A stretch of 64,000 nt of DNA from Kuschelorhynchus macadamiae (GCA_030620095.1 JAUTXW010000326.1:1519501-1583500); one strand, 5' to 3'. Positions 34,320-46,308 are shown, counted from the stretch's first letter. Numbers and translations: made by a program. The notes: generated from the letters alone by a model not told the origin.

Positions 34320-34905
34320 TTGTTTCATTATGGCGGCCAGACGTAATCAAAGCCTACTACAAAAAAACAGTTTTTGGTTTTTAGAATTTAAGGAAAATAA
34401 TTATGTTTAATACATCATTTGAAAGCTCTTAACGAGCTCTTTCAAAAAATGCTAAAATCCAATAAGAAATTTGAAAATTTATAATTGTATCTCGGAAACA
34501 GGAAGTAGTGTTGGAATTTTCATTTTACCGTCATCAGATTCTTCTAAAAAAGTGTCTTAAAATAACATATTATTTCCAAAATCACCACACTCGTACTTGT
34601 GAGCTACAGTGAAAAATTGAAAATGCGCATTTTTAGTTTTTCTTAATTATCTCAAAAACCGCCGAAGATAATTTAAATCTTGGTCAGTTCACTCAGTCAA
34701 ATTTGTAATAAATTTCTCTACAACTTCTCTAATTTAAACTTCTTGCTGCTATAATAGTTTTCGAGATAGCAATACATGTAAGTGAATATATTGTATATTT
34801 CATAAAAATTAATTTTTGTTTAAAAAACATACAATGCAATAAACTTCTGGTCAAACAAAAATGTTACAATTCTAAAAATAAATACTTTATTTTATTTCGA
34901 ACTCC
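34320..34905 (-). repeat. Right terminal inverted repeat
   Basis: Inverted partner of 32575-33120. It runs from 'cgtaatcaaagcctac' near 34349 to the outer 'aactcccctgtaac' near 34901-34914, the complement of which ('gttacaggggagtt') may be the true terminus. Confidence 0.8.
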
Positions 34906-34915
34906 CCTGTAACAA

Positions 34916-35504
34916 GAAATAAAAAATGTTTTATTTATCTATGATTTTGTAATATCCACGTCTTCAGTTAAATCACTTAAATTTGTATATTTAATTTTGA
35001 GGATTTCTCGTTCTTAATTAGTAATGACAATGCTGACATATTAGCTATGGAAAACGTCACCGGTATATATTATTGCATGATCCCTGAAAGTTTTAACAAT
35101 TTTTTATACTACCCTTATTTTAACAGGACAGCTCTTAAAACTGCTTTAAAGATTTGTCACTTATAATATCCGTAATATTGTGAGTGACGTTATTTGGGTA
35201 CAGAATATTCAGGCCTTAGTGGAAGGAAACTAAGACTTTTTGAAATCACTCAATGTCAATTTTAAACAATCCCGCACATTTTTGTTTTCTATCTCTTTGT
35301 GTTTTGACGATAGCTTTTTTTTTTAAATTATTGACATCATGCGTTACTCAATGAGTTACAGCCGAGCTAAATTACCAAAATAAAAACCAAACATTAAAAT
35401 CAGAACAAAAAAAAAGTATTTTAGAATTTCAAATCAAAAAAATTTTATTGTAAAAGGTATCTTTAAATCCGCAGATTTCATATACTCAGCGTTTCTTTTA
35501 CCCG
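34916..35504. other. No gene recognised
   Basis: AT-rich stretch with no recognised frame or repeat. Confidence 0.4.
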
Positions 35505-35880
35505 GAACTTCCCTCATATCAAATTTTTTCTTTTACTAGTAATAGTTAAATATGACCCTATTCAATTCCGCACTTCGTCATTTAGAAACACATATATAAA
35601 TTATGTTTATTTTATATTATATTATAACCAACATATATTATTTAATGAATCATTCCTTTTGTTAAGAAAAGTAAATAATAACAAAATTATTATATGTAAC
35701 TACTAAATAACTATATGCAGAATTAATAGTATCATACTTTACTATTCCTAATAAAAGGAAGGATTCATAATGATGGAACTTCCGGACAAAAGAAAATTAC
35801 CGACTTTTATTACTACAAACATTTTAATAGGCAGCCATTTTGTTCTACCATACTAGATTCGTATCAATACTTGCCTTTGG
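35505..35880. repeat. Family A end modules, both orientations
   Basis: 35505-35600 reads like the minus-orientation end ('acttccctcatatcaaattt', 'cttttactagtaatag', 'aattccgcacttcgtcattt'). 35745-35880 reads like a plus-orientation end ('tactattcctaataaaagga', 'gatggaacttccggacaaaa') followed by a short 'cagccattttgttctaccat' module. The two ends face each other around about 150 bases. Confidence 0.6.
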
Positions 35881-36519
35881 AGTTTGCTCAGGGAATATGA
35901 ATTTTGAAGTCGTTAGGATAGTATATTTTGCAAACTGTTATTCTATTGCTAAGATTGATATCATAGTTTGGTGTGGGGGACTCTGATAAAATTAAAATAT
36001 TTGTCTGTCAAAAAGAAATGACCCGAATTGATTCTGAGAATCATGTAGGGGCATATTCAGAAAAAATAGAATATTGATACTGATAGCTCTATATATCTAT
36101 AAGTGCATTCAGTTCCTCATGAAAAAGCAATCAAAAATCGCACATCTTCTAAAAAGACATGACTCTACCACAAGGTTTTCTGCCTATATTATACAACTGT
36201 ATTAGAATATAATTTACCTTCTAATATAAAGTCAAGTTGTAGCAATTCGAGAGAGCTTCTTGTGAAGGTAAAGGAATATACATTGGAACCATATTCTATC
36301 GGCGACTATATGACCCACAAGAAGTGTAGTATTAAATGCAACTTTATTTCTGCTAAATTGATTTTCATTTGCTCACTGTCATAATTATTGTTGTATTATT
36401 TTATAATAACAATTAAGTCTTTTTTTAAATATGTGCTTATTTGTTTGAAATTGTTCACTATAGCTGTATTATTGTTTGTACTTTGTGTCTATATTTATCT
36501 AAGTAGTTTTCCATGAACA

Positions 36520-36522
<3 letters not shown>
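35881..36522. other. No gene recognised
   Basis: AT-rich; no supported feature. Confidence 0.35.

Positions 36523-36577
<55 letters not shown>
36523..36577. repeat. (TA)n microsatellite
   Basis: About 55 bases of alternating TA. Confidence 0.97.
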
Positions 36578-36581
<4 letters not shown>

Positions 36582-36654
36582 CTTACCATATAATACTTAA
36601 TTTTGGAACATTAGTTGAGGTAATGAGATAAATGGTTTTTTGTAATATATCTTC

Positions 36655-36835
36655 TGAAATTTTATATTAGCATTTAAGATTTAGTTCCGCCATATTGAAT
36701 ATTTAGCAAAATGTCACCATGTCATCCTCATATAACCTTTAATTTTTTATCAAAATTTGTTGTTAATCGGGTAAGTATCTTTTTAGCTATACTCTGAAGA
36801 GACAGACACACCGACAGATAGACTGATAGGAACTA
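36655..36835 (-). repeat. Dispersed repeat family A, short copy
   Basis: One module with 'ttccgccatattgaatattt', 'caaaatgtcaccatgtcatc', 'ttgttgttaatcgggtaag' and the tract 'gagacagacacaccgacaga' at 36800-36820. It lies 80 bases after a (TA)n array. Confidence 0.75.
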
Positions 36836-38012
36836 GTATTGCCAACGACACGGCATTTCAACCTAAGGCACTGGCCACGGCCTTATTGTACTGCCGTGTA
36901 GCAAAAACACGGCTTTTCTTTGTTGAAAATTCCGAATACCTATCTAGCCATTTACAGAGGAAAATATACTAAAATTTAAACTTAAAGTGCTAATTAATTT
37001 TCTAAAGAATCAACTCGTAGCCAATTAGATTTCAAGCTACTCTTTTCTTTTTTTTTAGCGTAGATAGTCGGTAATACTTTTGAACTTTTGATATAAATAT
37101 GGGTGATTTCCTTGATGATGCTCGTTTCATTTCGAATAAATAGATAATAAATCGAATGGTTGTAATAAGTTAGAAGTCTTTTAATTACGTCAACAATTAA
37201 GGGGAATTTAATAGTTAAACAAGAAATTGTAAAATAATTCAGGCATTTAAGACAAATAAAAGTATGATTTAAAAAATGACAAAAAAATGTTATTTATGAT
37301 GTAATAATATGCCATCAGCCACAGGAGAAGATGATTACTTTCGGATTAATGAATTTAAAGAAGGAAACCTAATTATATCTCGGAGGGTGATTTTTTACGA
37401 TTAAAATAATTTCCTCTTACAAGGGAAGTAAAAAAACTTATTGACAAAACTTACGATGTACATTTTGGTTTGCTCTGTTTGCAAAACCGAACAGATATAC
37501 ACTTGAAGTTAAGGATTGCTTTTGGTCTAGTAAACTGCTAAATACTAAAAAAATAATAAATACTGTGTATCAGTATACAGTACTGAGCCACGGAGGTGGC
37601 TCCAAGACACTTCGAAAAATAAGTACTGTAGTGGTTTAAAGGCACTTTGGCTGAGATCGATCATAAAGATTCATTCATATACGGAAAATAACGACGAGCA
37701 TCATATTGGTATAAAATGGAAAACGTTTTAGACACCATTTTGTGACTAGAATTTCTAAAGTAAAAAGTTGTTTTTCTCAAAAAATGTAGAAAATATTATG
37801 TGTTTTAATTGGAACTTTTTATCAATACTGTATAATGGAAAGTTTTCAAAAAAATGTAGAAACCGTATTCACACTGCAGTTTAAAAAGGTGGCGGTTCAA
37901 GGCACAGCTTTTAATTTTAAGTACTTTATAAAATTATTTAGGAAACACCAAACATAGTTCCTTTGTTTAAATAATTTTTTTTTTAAATATTTATAATACC
38001 AACCCAATATCG
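36836..38012. other. No gene recognised
   Basis: Includes 'cctcttacaagggaagt' near 37411, a family A end-like motif, and 'gtgtatcagtatac' near 37565, which also occurs at 17-30. Otherwise nothing supported. Confidence 0.4.
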
Positions 38013-38150
38013 GCTGAGCCTAATGGGACTGAGAATTGGATTGTTCGGGTCGATACTTGGTAGAAATCAATAAGATATGTCATATGTCTTAGTTATTGAT
38101 TTCTACCAAGTATCGGCCCGATCAATTCTCAGTCCCAATTAGGCTCAAGC
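38013..38150. repeat. Long near-perfect hairpin (about 65-bp arms)
   Basis: Left arm 38013-38079 and right arm 38082-38150 are reverse complements with few mismatches and small bulges. The arms include 'cctaatgggactgagaattg', 'cgatacttggtagaaatcaa' and their complements. Almost no loop separates them. GC content of the arms is above that of the surroundings. No ORF is associated. It may be a small foldback element or a hairpin RNA gene; the sequence alone does not decide. Confidence 0.9.
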
Positions 38151-38639
38151 TAAGTGAAAAGTAACAATTTTATTTAAATTCTAATTGTATCATCCTACGA
38201 AGCCACAGTGTCGGAGAAATATATCGAATTTATTTTCTTTAATATAGTAGTTTTTTAATTTTATGTTTTACTTAAACTAAAACGAAATAAGCGAAGCAAT
38301 TTTAACGTAAATGTAATAATTTCAAGGGTGTAAGAAACTCCTCCCCTCAGAAGCAATGTCTATTTGTTTTTTAGTGCAATTATGTAGGAAACAGAAAGCA
38401 ATAACCTTTTTTTAATTGTTCAGTTTTTTCTTTTGTACTCTTGTCCGTAAGTTAGTTAAATCTCTGACAGTTTTAATGAAAATCTAATAATTTTATTGCA
38501 TTTTTCAATTAGAAAAACTCCCTTAGAAGCAATGTCTTTATGCGCCAGTTTTTGCCAAAGTTTTAAGTAAAAATTGTTATTTTTTTACTTAATGCCAAAC
38601 GTTCAAGAATATATGGAACGCGACAGTTGAATATAACAA

Positions 38640-39080
38640 TTTTTCGGTTTTAAATATTACCAGGTTATCCCCATATGACCCTTAACTTTTGATCAAAATT
38701 TAAAGTCAATCTATAATTAGTTAGTTAGCTACGCCGGGATCTAATAGAACGGAATTGAGATAAAAACATATTTTAAGTATTTAGGAACGCTAAAACGTGA
38801 AAATATGTAAAACCTGGGAGGGTGCTGTTTTCACGAAACAAAAATTTTATTTAGTTCATCTCTGTACCACAATTAATTCTTGCACATCTTAGACTCGTAC
38901 CAACATTTTACCAGTTGATTCATACGTAATATTTTTGTGTGTAAAATTTGAGGTAAATTGGATACATTTTTTTGTAATATTTTTTTTAACATTTTACCAG
39001 GCCGCCATTTTGTTTCACCATATTGAATTTTTACTAAAATGTTAACAAGTTATCCCCATGAGACCCTCAATTTGTGGTCA
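38640..39080 (-). repeat. Dispersed repeat family A, minus orientation
   Basis: Modules 'accaggttatccccatatga', 'cccttaacttttgatcaaaa', 'tttaacattttaccaggccg' and 'ccattttgtttcaccatatt'. The (GACA)n tract is lost in this copy ('gggatctaatagaacggaat' stands in its place near 38735). Confidence 0.8.
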
Positions 39081-39416
39081 AAAAACGGTTTTCGTGATTT
39101 CCAATTCACTTATCTCCAAGCATTTCAAGTAGCAATTATGTGATGATATGATATCTCGTTCTTTAGTGGAAATGATCCTATATTGCTGCCCCTATAATTA
39201 TCTTAATACTAAAGGTTTCTGACAAAAAAAATCCTATGTAGTTAACTGTGTGAAGTGTTTTTAAGTTAAGTTTCTTTTCAAATAAAGCCAAAGATATTTT
39301 TTCTATTCTACGTGTCGACCTACACTTTATATTAGATTCTAGTCCCTGTGGCTTAACTTCTTGATAGTCTCTTAAATTCCCACAGATTAAAGCCCATAAG
39401 TAAAAACACATCGATA
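39081..39416. other. Short spacer, nothing recognised
   Basis: Contains a 77-codon minus-strand frame (39178-39411) with no recognisable motif. Confidence 0.35.
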
Positions 39417-40350
39417 TTTTTACTTCCCTCGTAAAAGGGAAGGCATGGCTAAAAAACTACTTACCCGATTGAATTCAAATTTTGGCCAAAAATTGAGTCA
39501 TATGAGGATAACCTGATAATATTTTGGTAAAAATCCAATAAGCCGAAACAAAATGGCGTTCTAGTGAAATGTTAAAAAATTCTTACTAAAAAACTACTTA
39601 TTCAATTTATCTCAAATTTTGCACAAACATCAAATATTATGTTGATATCAACTGATACCATTAAGGTACCAATCGAAGACGGCAGAACAAAATGGCGGCT
39701 TAATAAAATATTTAAAAAATCAGCCTGAAAAAATTGCTTAATAGATTGATTTAAAATTGTATGCTATAACTAATTGTGCTATAGGGGCAACTAATAAAAT
39801 TGTGATACTAATTCGAGCTGACGGAACAATATGCAGGCTAAATAAAATGTTTGTACTCGTAAAAAAATCATCTTCTAAGGTTTTGCAAATCTTCTCGTTT
39901 GAGCGTGGGGGATGACCTGGTAATATTTTGGTTAAAATGAAAAACATAAAAAAATTATTACTAAAAAAACTAATTATCCAATTTACATAGGAATAAAATG
40001 GTGACATTTTGATATGAATCCAAGATATGTATGATATAAAGATAAAACTGGTAAAGTTGTAGTACGAATTTAAGATGGCGAAACAAAAATGGCGGCCAAA
40101 TATTTTTTTTTTAAATCAACGTAAAAAATCTCGTTGAATTGAAATTTTGCAGAAAAATTAAAAGTGAAAATGGAATAAACTGGTACCAATTCAAAATGAC
40201 GTAACAAAATGGCGGCATGTGTCAATGTAAAAACTACTGATTCCATTTATTTTGAATTATACCCAAAAGTCAAGTGTGGCATAGGTAGAAAGAAACTGTT
40301 AAAATATTGGAAGGAATTCAATATGATGGAACAAAATGGCGCCCAATAAA
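39417..40350 (+). repeat. Dispersed repeat family A, long plus-strand copy
   Basis: Begins with 'acttccctcgtaaaaggga', then 'aaaaaactacttacccgatt', 'aaaattgagtcatatgagga', and six or so modules with 'cgaaacaaaatggcg' or 'gacggcagaacaaaatggc'. Together with the minus copy at 38640-39080, it forms a large, loose inverted repeat around a 340-base spacer. Confidence 0.85.
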
Positions 40351-41944
40351 CATGTTTGAAAAGACAGTATATGTAACACATATATACTGTGACTATGTAC
40401 TGAACTAAATTTGCTTTTTTTCATATAGACTTCCTTACTTCAATTTAAGAGACGAGGAAGATTTAGCGGGCTCTAGCGTCTACAAATTACAGATTTTCCG
40501 GAAGGTATTGGTTTGCTTGTGTCATATTTACATGGAATTGCAAAGATATTTTTTTAACCCCGCCGATATGTATATATTTTTCCAAATAAAAATAATAGAG
40601 AATAAAAAAAATCGAGTTAAAATGGCAAAATTATCAGCATCTATTTAAATTTTTTTGAAAAAAAAAATGCTGGACTTACAAGAATATTAAAGCATTTTCT
40701 ATTTTAAAAGCCTACTCCTTTAGGAACACGATATTCTAGGTCGGGTAAAATAAATTTGAGGTCGAGCAATACCCGAACTCTACCCCTCGCTGAGTAGGGC
40801 CCTACAAGAATAGTTATTTAATATTTTCAACATGCATTAAAGTTTAAAATAACCAAAATCACCTTACAAGAAAATATCCCTCAAGGTCGGGGGATGGTAC
40901 GTTTCAATTACGATTTTGGTTAATAAAATTATACTTCACAGAACATTCCGCCATTTTTATTTTTTTCTCTAATATACCTACTATGGGCATTACCAAGAAC
41001 ACTTCTTCAGAAATGCATTCAAATTGATCATACAATCACGGAGTAATCCCTGCTTATAAAAATACAAAAAAATACATTGGGTCTAGTTGAGAACCTTGTC
41101 CGTTTTGAAAGTCGGTTAAAATATGATTTTTCCAAAACGAACTACTCTTAATACAAACTTCTGCTTGATAAAAAATACGATCTAGATTGAAGATTTTCCA
41201 TTTTATCATACGGAGTCTATAGAAAACACAAACACAAATATATCAAATACTGTCAGGAGTAAAGCAGCCTTTTTTTCTTTTTAAAGTAAAATTGTATGTA
41301 CGTGATAAAAAAATGAAAGGTCAACACATGGGTTAAATCTAAAACATCCGTTGAATATCTGAAAATACCCAAAACCATAATTTTCCATTTTTACCTTTTA
41401 TATCTACCTTTACGTATTTATCTGAATTGACTAAGTTAATGTTAATAGTATTTCTTATTTATTATACACTGAATACTACAAAAAAGTATCTAAAGTAATT
41501 GAATCTATCTGTTGAATTTGAAATATTTTTTCATGTAAGTATCATTTTGTATTAAAATAAAAAATAATGCGAAATAACTTTCGACAATATTATATGTTAT
41601 ATGTATTATATGTATATTGTGTACACCCACCTCGCATGACAAAACAAGCCCAAGTCTTTAGTAAATTGACTTTCTCAAAACCTTATATTTTTAGTTGTTT
41701 AATCCATATCACCCCTATCAGCGGAATATGGTATAATATACTCAATCACAATTTTTTTATTCATGTTGTCGCATTCATATTAAAGTAAACGTAATAGAGT
41801 TTGACTGTGACGTTATTTTCTTATATTTCTTTTTAATTCATAGAAAACGTAAGAAATTAATGATTTTAATATAAAATGACTGTCGTTTCTACAGTCGTTT
41901 GATTTTTTTATCATTCATTCGAAAATGCTGCATGCTGGCAGTTT
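40351..41944. other. No gene recognised
   Basis: AT-rich; short frames without motifs. 41567-41788 is an open frame of 73 codons with no recognised feature. Confidence 0.4.
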
Positions 41945-43452
41945 TTGAAATGGAAAAGGAGCAACTTAGAAAAGGGTTACAAATTGACTACATTCAAAGT
42001 AAGTCAAGCTACTTTATCTCGCATTAAAAAAAAAATGGAATTCAATCAGACGAAACATTCAAACAACATATCAGAAAAAATAACGAAATACAGAACCAAA
42101 ATTTCTGATTTTATGAAGAATAAAATTAAGGATACAATTTATATGATGTATGTTAAAAATGAATACGTTACAATGGCCATTTTACACAAGAAGCTAAATG
42201 AAAATCTCAGCGGTTTTTTTAATTATCCCCTTCTCTACGAAATTGGAGCCGTAGTATAGGATTCAGATGAAGGAAAACTAGTAACCGAAAATATTTAATG
42301 GAATTACCAAATGAAGAAATTAAAATTTTTGCTTGAACCTTATACTCCGTTTTTTGATGAAACATGGATATTCAGCAAAGAAGTCTTCAGACGTAGCAGT
42401 GGCGTATTTAAAGGGGGGTTTGGGGGTTAAAACCACCTCCCCAGGGCCACTTTGGTTTGCTGAAATGATAGGAATATTAAAAAGTAAGGATATTTTTTTC
42501 GGGATTAGCGGCCAACCTCCTCCCCTAGTGCTAAAATTAAGTAAATTATCTAGTGACCTTTTTTTTTGAGTTGTTCAAAATTTTTTACTCTCAAACCCTC
42601 ATCCCCCCCAGAAGCAATTTTAGAAGCAAACTACTACGCCACTGAGTCGTAGTAGTTGCTGACAGGATGATACTCCTACCAGTGCTATACAGACAACCGA
42701 GGGTAATAATCGGATAATTTTAGATTTTTAGAAAGAAATTTATGGAAGTCCCTTTTTCAGGTCAACGTTATATCGCCATTCACGCTGGCAACGAGAATAG
42801 ATTTCTTAAAAATGCAAGCTTGGTATTTCCAAGCGGGATTAAAAAGGGAGACTATCGCGACAGCATGAATAGAAAAATTTTTTAAACATGGTTTAAAACT
42901 AAATTAATTTCAAATTTACCTCCAAAATATTTAATTACTATGGATAATGCAACTTATCACTCTGGCCTTTCTAGGGAAATTCCCAATAAAGCCAAAATAT
43001 CAACTGAGTGGCTAAAAACATCGATTACCCAGAAAAGGCGATGAAGGACGAAATTTTGACCTTAGTTCTTATAAAGGAATCCCGAAAAAATATATATCAA
43101 CTTGACGAATATGTTTTACAGTTTGGACACAAAATTTTAAGAATACTACCATACCATTGCCATTGAAATGGTTTGGTCGGAATGTAAGAGGAAATACGAT
43201 CGGTACATATTATTCTTAAAAGGAACAATTATCGAAGTACTGGCTGCGTGAGATAAGGTACAGAATGGAAAATCCAGTGACCATTGGAAGAAATATGTTG
43301 CCCAAGGGAATAAAATCAATAGAGACTCCTGGGATATAACAAAAGCTTGGAATGCATCTGGCACACAGCCACTAATTATTTTTTTAAATGATTCTGACAA
43401 TTCTGAAAAAAAATCTGTGGTTTATACCTTTGACGATGAAAAAGGCTTATAA
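41945..43452 (+). pseudogene. Tc1-type DDE transposase, interrupted by a MITE
   Basis: Transposase of the insect Tc1-like group with a DETW first motif. N-terminal half (41945-42260) reads TTFKVSQATLSRIKKK, then KNKIKDTIYMMYVKNEYVTM and LHKKLNENLSGFF. Then YTPFFDETWIF (42340-42375) with the first catalytic Asp, split right after by the MITE at 42397-42644. The gene resumes with QRYIAIHAGNENRFLKNASL (42763-42825), FPSGIKKGDYRDSMN, LPPKYLITMDNATYHSGL (42920-42970) with the second catalytic Asp, then LDEYVLQFGHKILRILPYHC and IEMVWSECKRKYDR (43165-43205) with the third acidic residue. WKKYVAQGNKINRDSW and a C-terminal tail end at a stop near 43450. The residues before IEMVW are shortened. Stops and frame changes occur throughout, but the catalytic triad is visible. 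Confidence 0.88.
42397..42644. mobile_element. hAT-like MITE inserted in a transposase gene
   Basis: A 248-bp element bounded by 'cagtggcgta' at 42397 and its exact complement 'tacgccactg' ending at 42644. Flanks are 'agacgtag' (42389-42396) and 'agtcgtag' (42645-42652), 8-bp duplications differing at one base. 8-bp duplications and a CAGTGG-type end are typical of hAT. It has no coding capacity. A G-rich stretch lies just inside the left end and a C-rich stretch before the right end. Confidence 0.9.
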
Positions 43453-43589
43453 TTATTTATAGAAATTATTTTTTATTTTTCTCAAATTGAGATGTTAATT
43501 GTTTTTAATTTTCAATAATCACTTCTTCCTTATATTTTAATAATATTCCTACAGTGTTAAACTTCCATTTTTCTAATTTGATACAACAT

Positions 43590-43890
43590 TCCGTTGTTAT
43601 TATAGTCAAACCGACCTCTTTGAACTGCTACTATATATCATCTGAAAAATTAAAAACAACGCAGGGACATTCATTTAACTTCGTATGTAAACTAGCCATT
43701 TTCACATATTTCTCCTAAACATACATCATATAATTATATCCCTCATTTTATTCTTCATAGAATCAGAAATTTTGGTTAGTGCAGTTAGTGGTTTTTTCTG
43801 ATATGTTGCTTGAATATGTTTCGTCTGAGTGAACTGCCATTTTTTTTAATTCGATACAAAGTAGTTTGTCTTATTTATAGTATCTGGTAA
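43590..43890 (-). pseudogene. Inverted N-terminal fragment of the same Tc1-type transposase
   Basis: The minus strand here matches 41990-42270. Landmarks include 'cagacgaaacat', 'caacatatcagaaaaaa', 'caaaatttctgatt', 'tatgaagaataaaat' and 'atatgatgtatgtt', in the same order. It holds the region from SRIKKK-like sequence through the LHxKLNE block. It starts about 140 bases beyond the end of the plus-strand gene and points toward it. Only the N-terminal third is present. Confidence 0.85.
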
Positions 43891-45639
43891 TCCCTCATTA
43901 GTACATTGCTCTTATGTATAATCATATCTGTAAATATTTTTGATTTAATAGAATTAAAAAATTACATATGTATTTATTAATAAATTGTAAATACAATAAA
44001 ACTTTAGTAGGTTAAATAAATAATGTTTTCACGGTACTGATGTATACTGACTTATGTACCTTCATCTTCTTATTTCTATTCCATTAGAACGTGTTTACAT
44101 TTTTTGTGATAAATTAATAGTAAGAATTTAAGTAATTCATTTTCAGAACTTGTTGCGCTGTTTCTGAATTACTTTACTGTTGTTACTGTATACCATTTTC
44201 TTATACCTATGTTCTAATACTTTAGAATTTATTTAAATAATTATTGTATTTTTCCCTAACAAATCGTTGTTAAAATGTTTTCAACTTTTCGACATTATCT
44301 ATTATCTCAGATTGCTAAAAAAATTCTTATTGGTGAAGGTCAGTGTGAAAGGATCTAATTTAAAGCAAGAATTGTTATTAACAGGAAGTTAAATGCATGC
44401 AAAATTACTACATACATTAATACACAAAAAGTATACTAATTTTGAACTTATTTATAAGAAATGGATTATTGAATGCATTCATCACCTCCTAATATGATTC
44501 GTTGCACCTTAACTGTCACTTCATAGTTGATGATGAAAGTTTTCCAATACACGTTCTTTTTAACCCGAGTTACGTCATAGTCAATTTCTATTACGTTTAC
44601 TTTACCCACTTTATCATTTGCGTTCGGTTTGGACAATAAATTTTAGTTAGCTTTGATAACGTTTGTGATAACGTTCGAAAAATAAAACCAACTTGTATTC
44701 CAATGATTTTTCAATATAATATGAAAAATTGTCTAGTGCACAACCTTTCCGATGATGAGAAGTTTGGACATGGACATGTACACAAAGACAAATTAATACA
44801 ATCCCTCTTGTCATTTTTTTTAAATATAGTTTTAGCAACTTCTTCAGTGTTCCTAATTTCCTAATGTTCCTTTTAGGTTAATAATTACCTAGAATATATT
44901 TTGTTTATTGTGTTGTGTGATTTGTTTAATTTTAGGTATTCTAAGAACACATATCATCTAAATTTTCTGGGTCTTTGTGAAACGCCCAACAAAATAACAA
45001 ATTTATGTTAAAAAAAAACGGTTCTCTCAAGCCGTTAAGATAGTAGTGTCTACACAAACAGGAATGAAGAGCATTATTTAAAAAAAAATATTACAATTTT
45101 GTTTAAAATGTCGATGTAGCATAGTAATATGATTATACTTATTTCCATAGGAATTGCGATAATTAATATAACGAATAAAATCGCGAATGGCAAGATTTTT
45201 GCCAGTTCACGACTTTTCAGATCTTTTACTCGCTCTATTCCTCTGCTTGTATGTATATGTATTTACCTGGGTCAAATCTTGTAATGGCTTTATGACCTAA
45301 TTGCACTAAAAATAGATTAACTTCAAGTTTAGCATGCATATACAGTTCGCAATACATAGCCTTCGCATATAAATAATTCAAGATGGCCATTTTCAATATG
45401 GTGGACAAACAGGGTTATTTGTGGTACGATTTAACCGAAAAACGGTAACTTAACGGTACTTATTTAGGAGTGTAAATAAAATTCTAACTATTTAAATTAA
45501 TTTATTTACTTTGGTTGCCAAATTGACAAATAATGCGTAATTATTATTTTGTTAATATGCATAACTAATTATAAGTGTTAGATTTTTATGACTACTTTAT
45601 AAGACGGGATCTAATTTAATATACATAAAGTAATTATCG
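43891..45639. other. No gene recognised
   Basis: 1.7 kb of AT-rich sequence. Near 45380-45410 'caagatggccattttcaata' is reminiscent of a single family A block. No other feature is supported. Confidence 0.4.
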
Positions 45640-45915
45640 CTAAAAAAATTACTTAATCATTATTTTTGTAAGATTAATGAGGTACTGACTAGCCCATTTA
45701 CCTGCAAACACGATAATGAGTTAACACCTTGTAACAGCAACTCTGTCGCTTCCCATAAATAAAGAATTCTATCTATAGTTAATAAAAAAAAATGTACGGG
45801 GACAAATCGCTTTGCCGTTTAATTGGTGCTGGTTACCATTACCAATGCTAATAAAAAATCTGCATTGCAAACGCAAAGCTACTTTTAAATATAGAGTGAC
45901 AAATATGGAAAAAAC
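45640..45915. repeat. Dispersed repeat family B, copy 1
   Basis: Matches 52486-52770 in the same orientation. Landmarks are 'gataatgagttaac(a/g)cctt', 'tcgcttcccat', 'tctgcattgcaaac' and 'cttttaaatatag'. No ORF. Roughly three in four bases look shared over about 280 positions, by eye only. Confidence 0.75.
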
Positions 45916-46269
45916 CGAAACATATTTACGAAATAATGCTTTTTCCTGAAAGTTATAGCGACAATTCGTCTAGGTGTGTAGGTGTCTAGTAGAAGACGGT
46001 TCTACGCAAATCCTGCAAGGACATTAATAAGTTGAATTTACGCGCTAGTATCCTCACCGTTTCAACATATAAATCTTCAATATATTAGGTTATCTTTATG
46101 TGTGGACACTTTTCCGTTTTTTTTTGTGTTAATTACGTCAATATGTTAATTTTTTGTTTTGTATTATTGACAGCTTAAAATACATTTTTTTAACAAATTC
46201 AAATTTTTATTTCCAATTAGGAATTAGTTTTAATAGAATTTATTATGGATAGCTATATAGGCGTCAGGG

Positions 46270-46270
<1 letters not shown>
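45916..46270. other. No feature recognised
   Basis: AT-rich spacer before the (TA)n-bracketed foldback. Confidence 0.35.

Positions 46271-46308
<38 letters not shown>
46271..46308. repeat. (TA)n microsatellite, left of foldback
   Basis: About 38 bases of alternating TA, 74 bases before the foldback. Confidence 0.97.

Larger units (their letters stand above)
32560..34915 (+). mobile_element. DNA transposon with long TIRs (Tc1/mariner-type transposase)
   Basis: A 2.35-kb element whose two ends are inverted copies over several hundred bases. Left arm about 32575-33120; right arm about 34320-34905. Shared landmarks include 'acatgtattgctatctcgaa' (32704 on the left, complement near 34760-34785 on the right), 'ttttagtttttctt', 'gacacttcttTAGAAGAATC' versus its complement near 34530-34560, and 'gtaggctttgat' versus 'atcaaagcctac' near 34355. 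Outer edges are approximate. A transposase lies between the arms in plus orientation. The arms are diverged from each other, so the copy is old. Confidence 0.85.

Noticed and set aside
38013..38150. Calling the hairpin a microRNA gene
   Set aside because: Its arms are longer and more perfect than most insect pre-miRNAs and nothing shows expression, so it is annotated only as a repeat.
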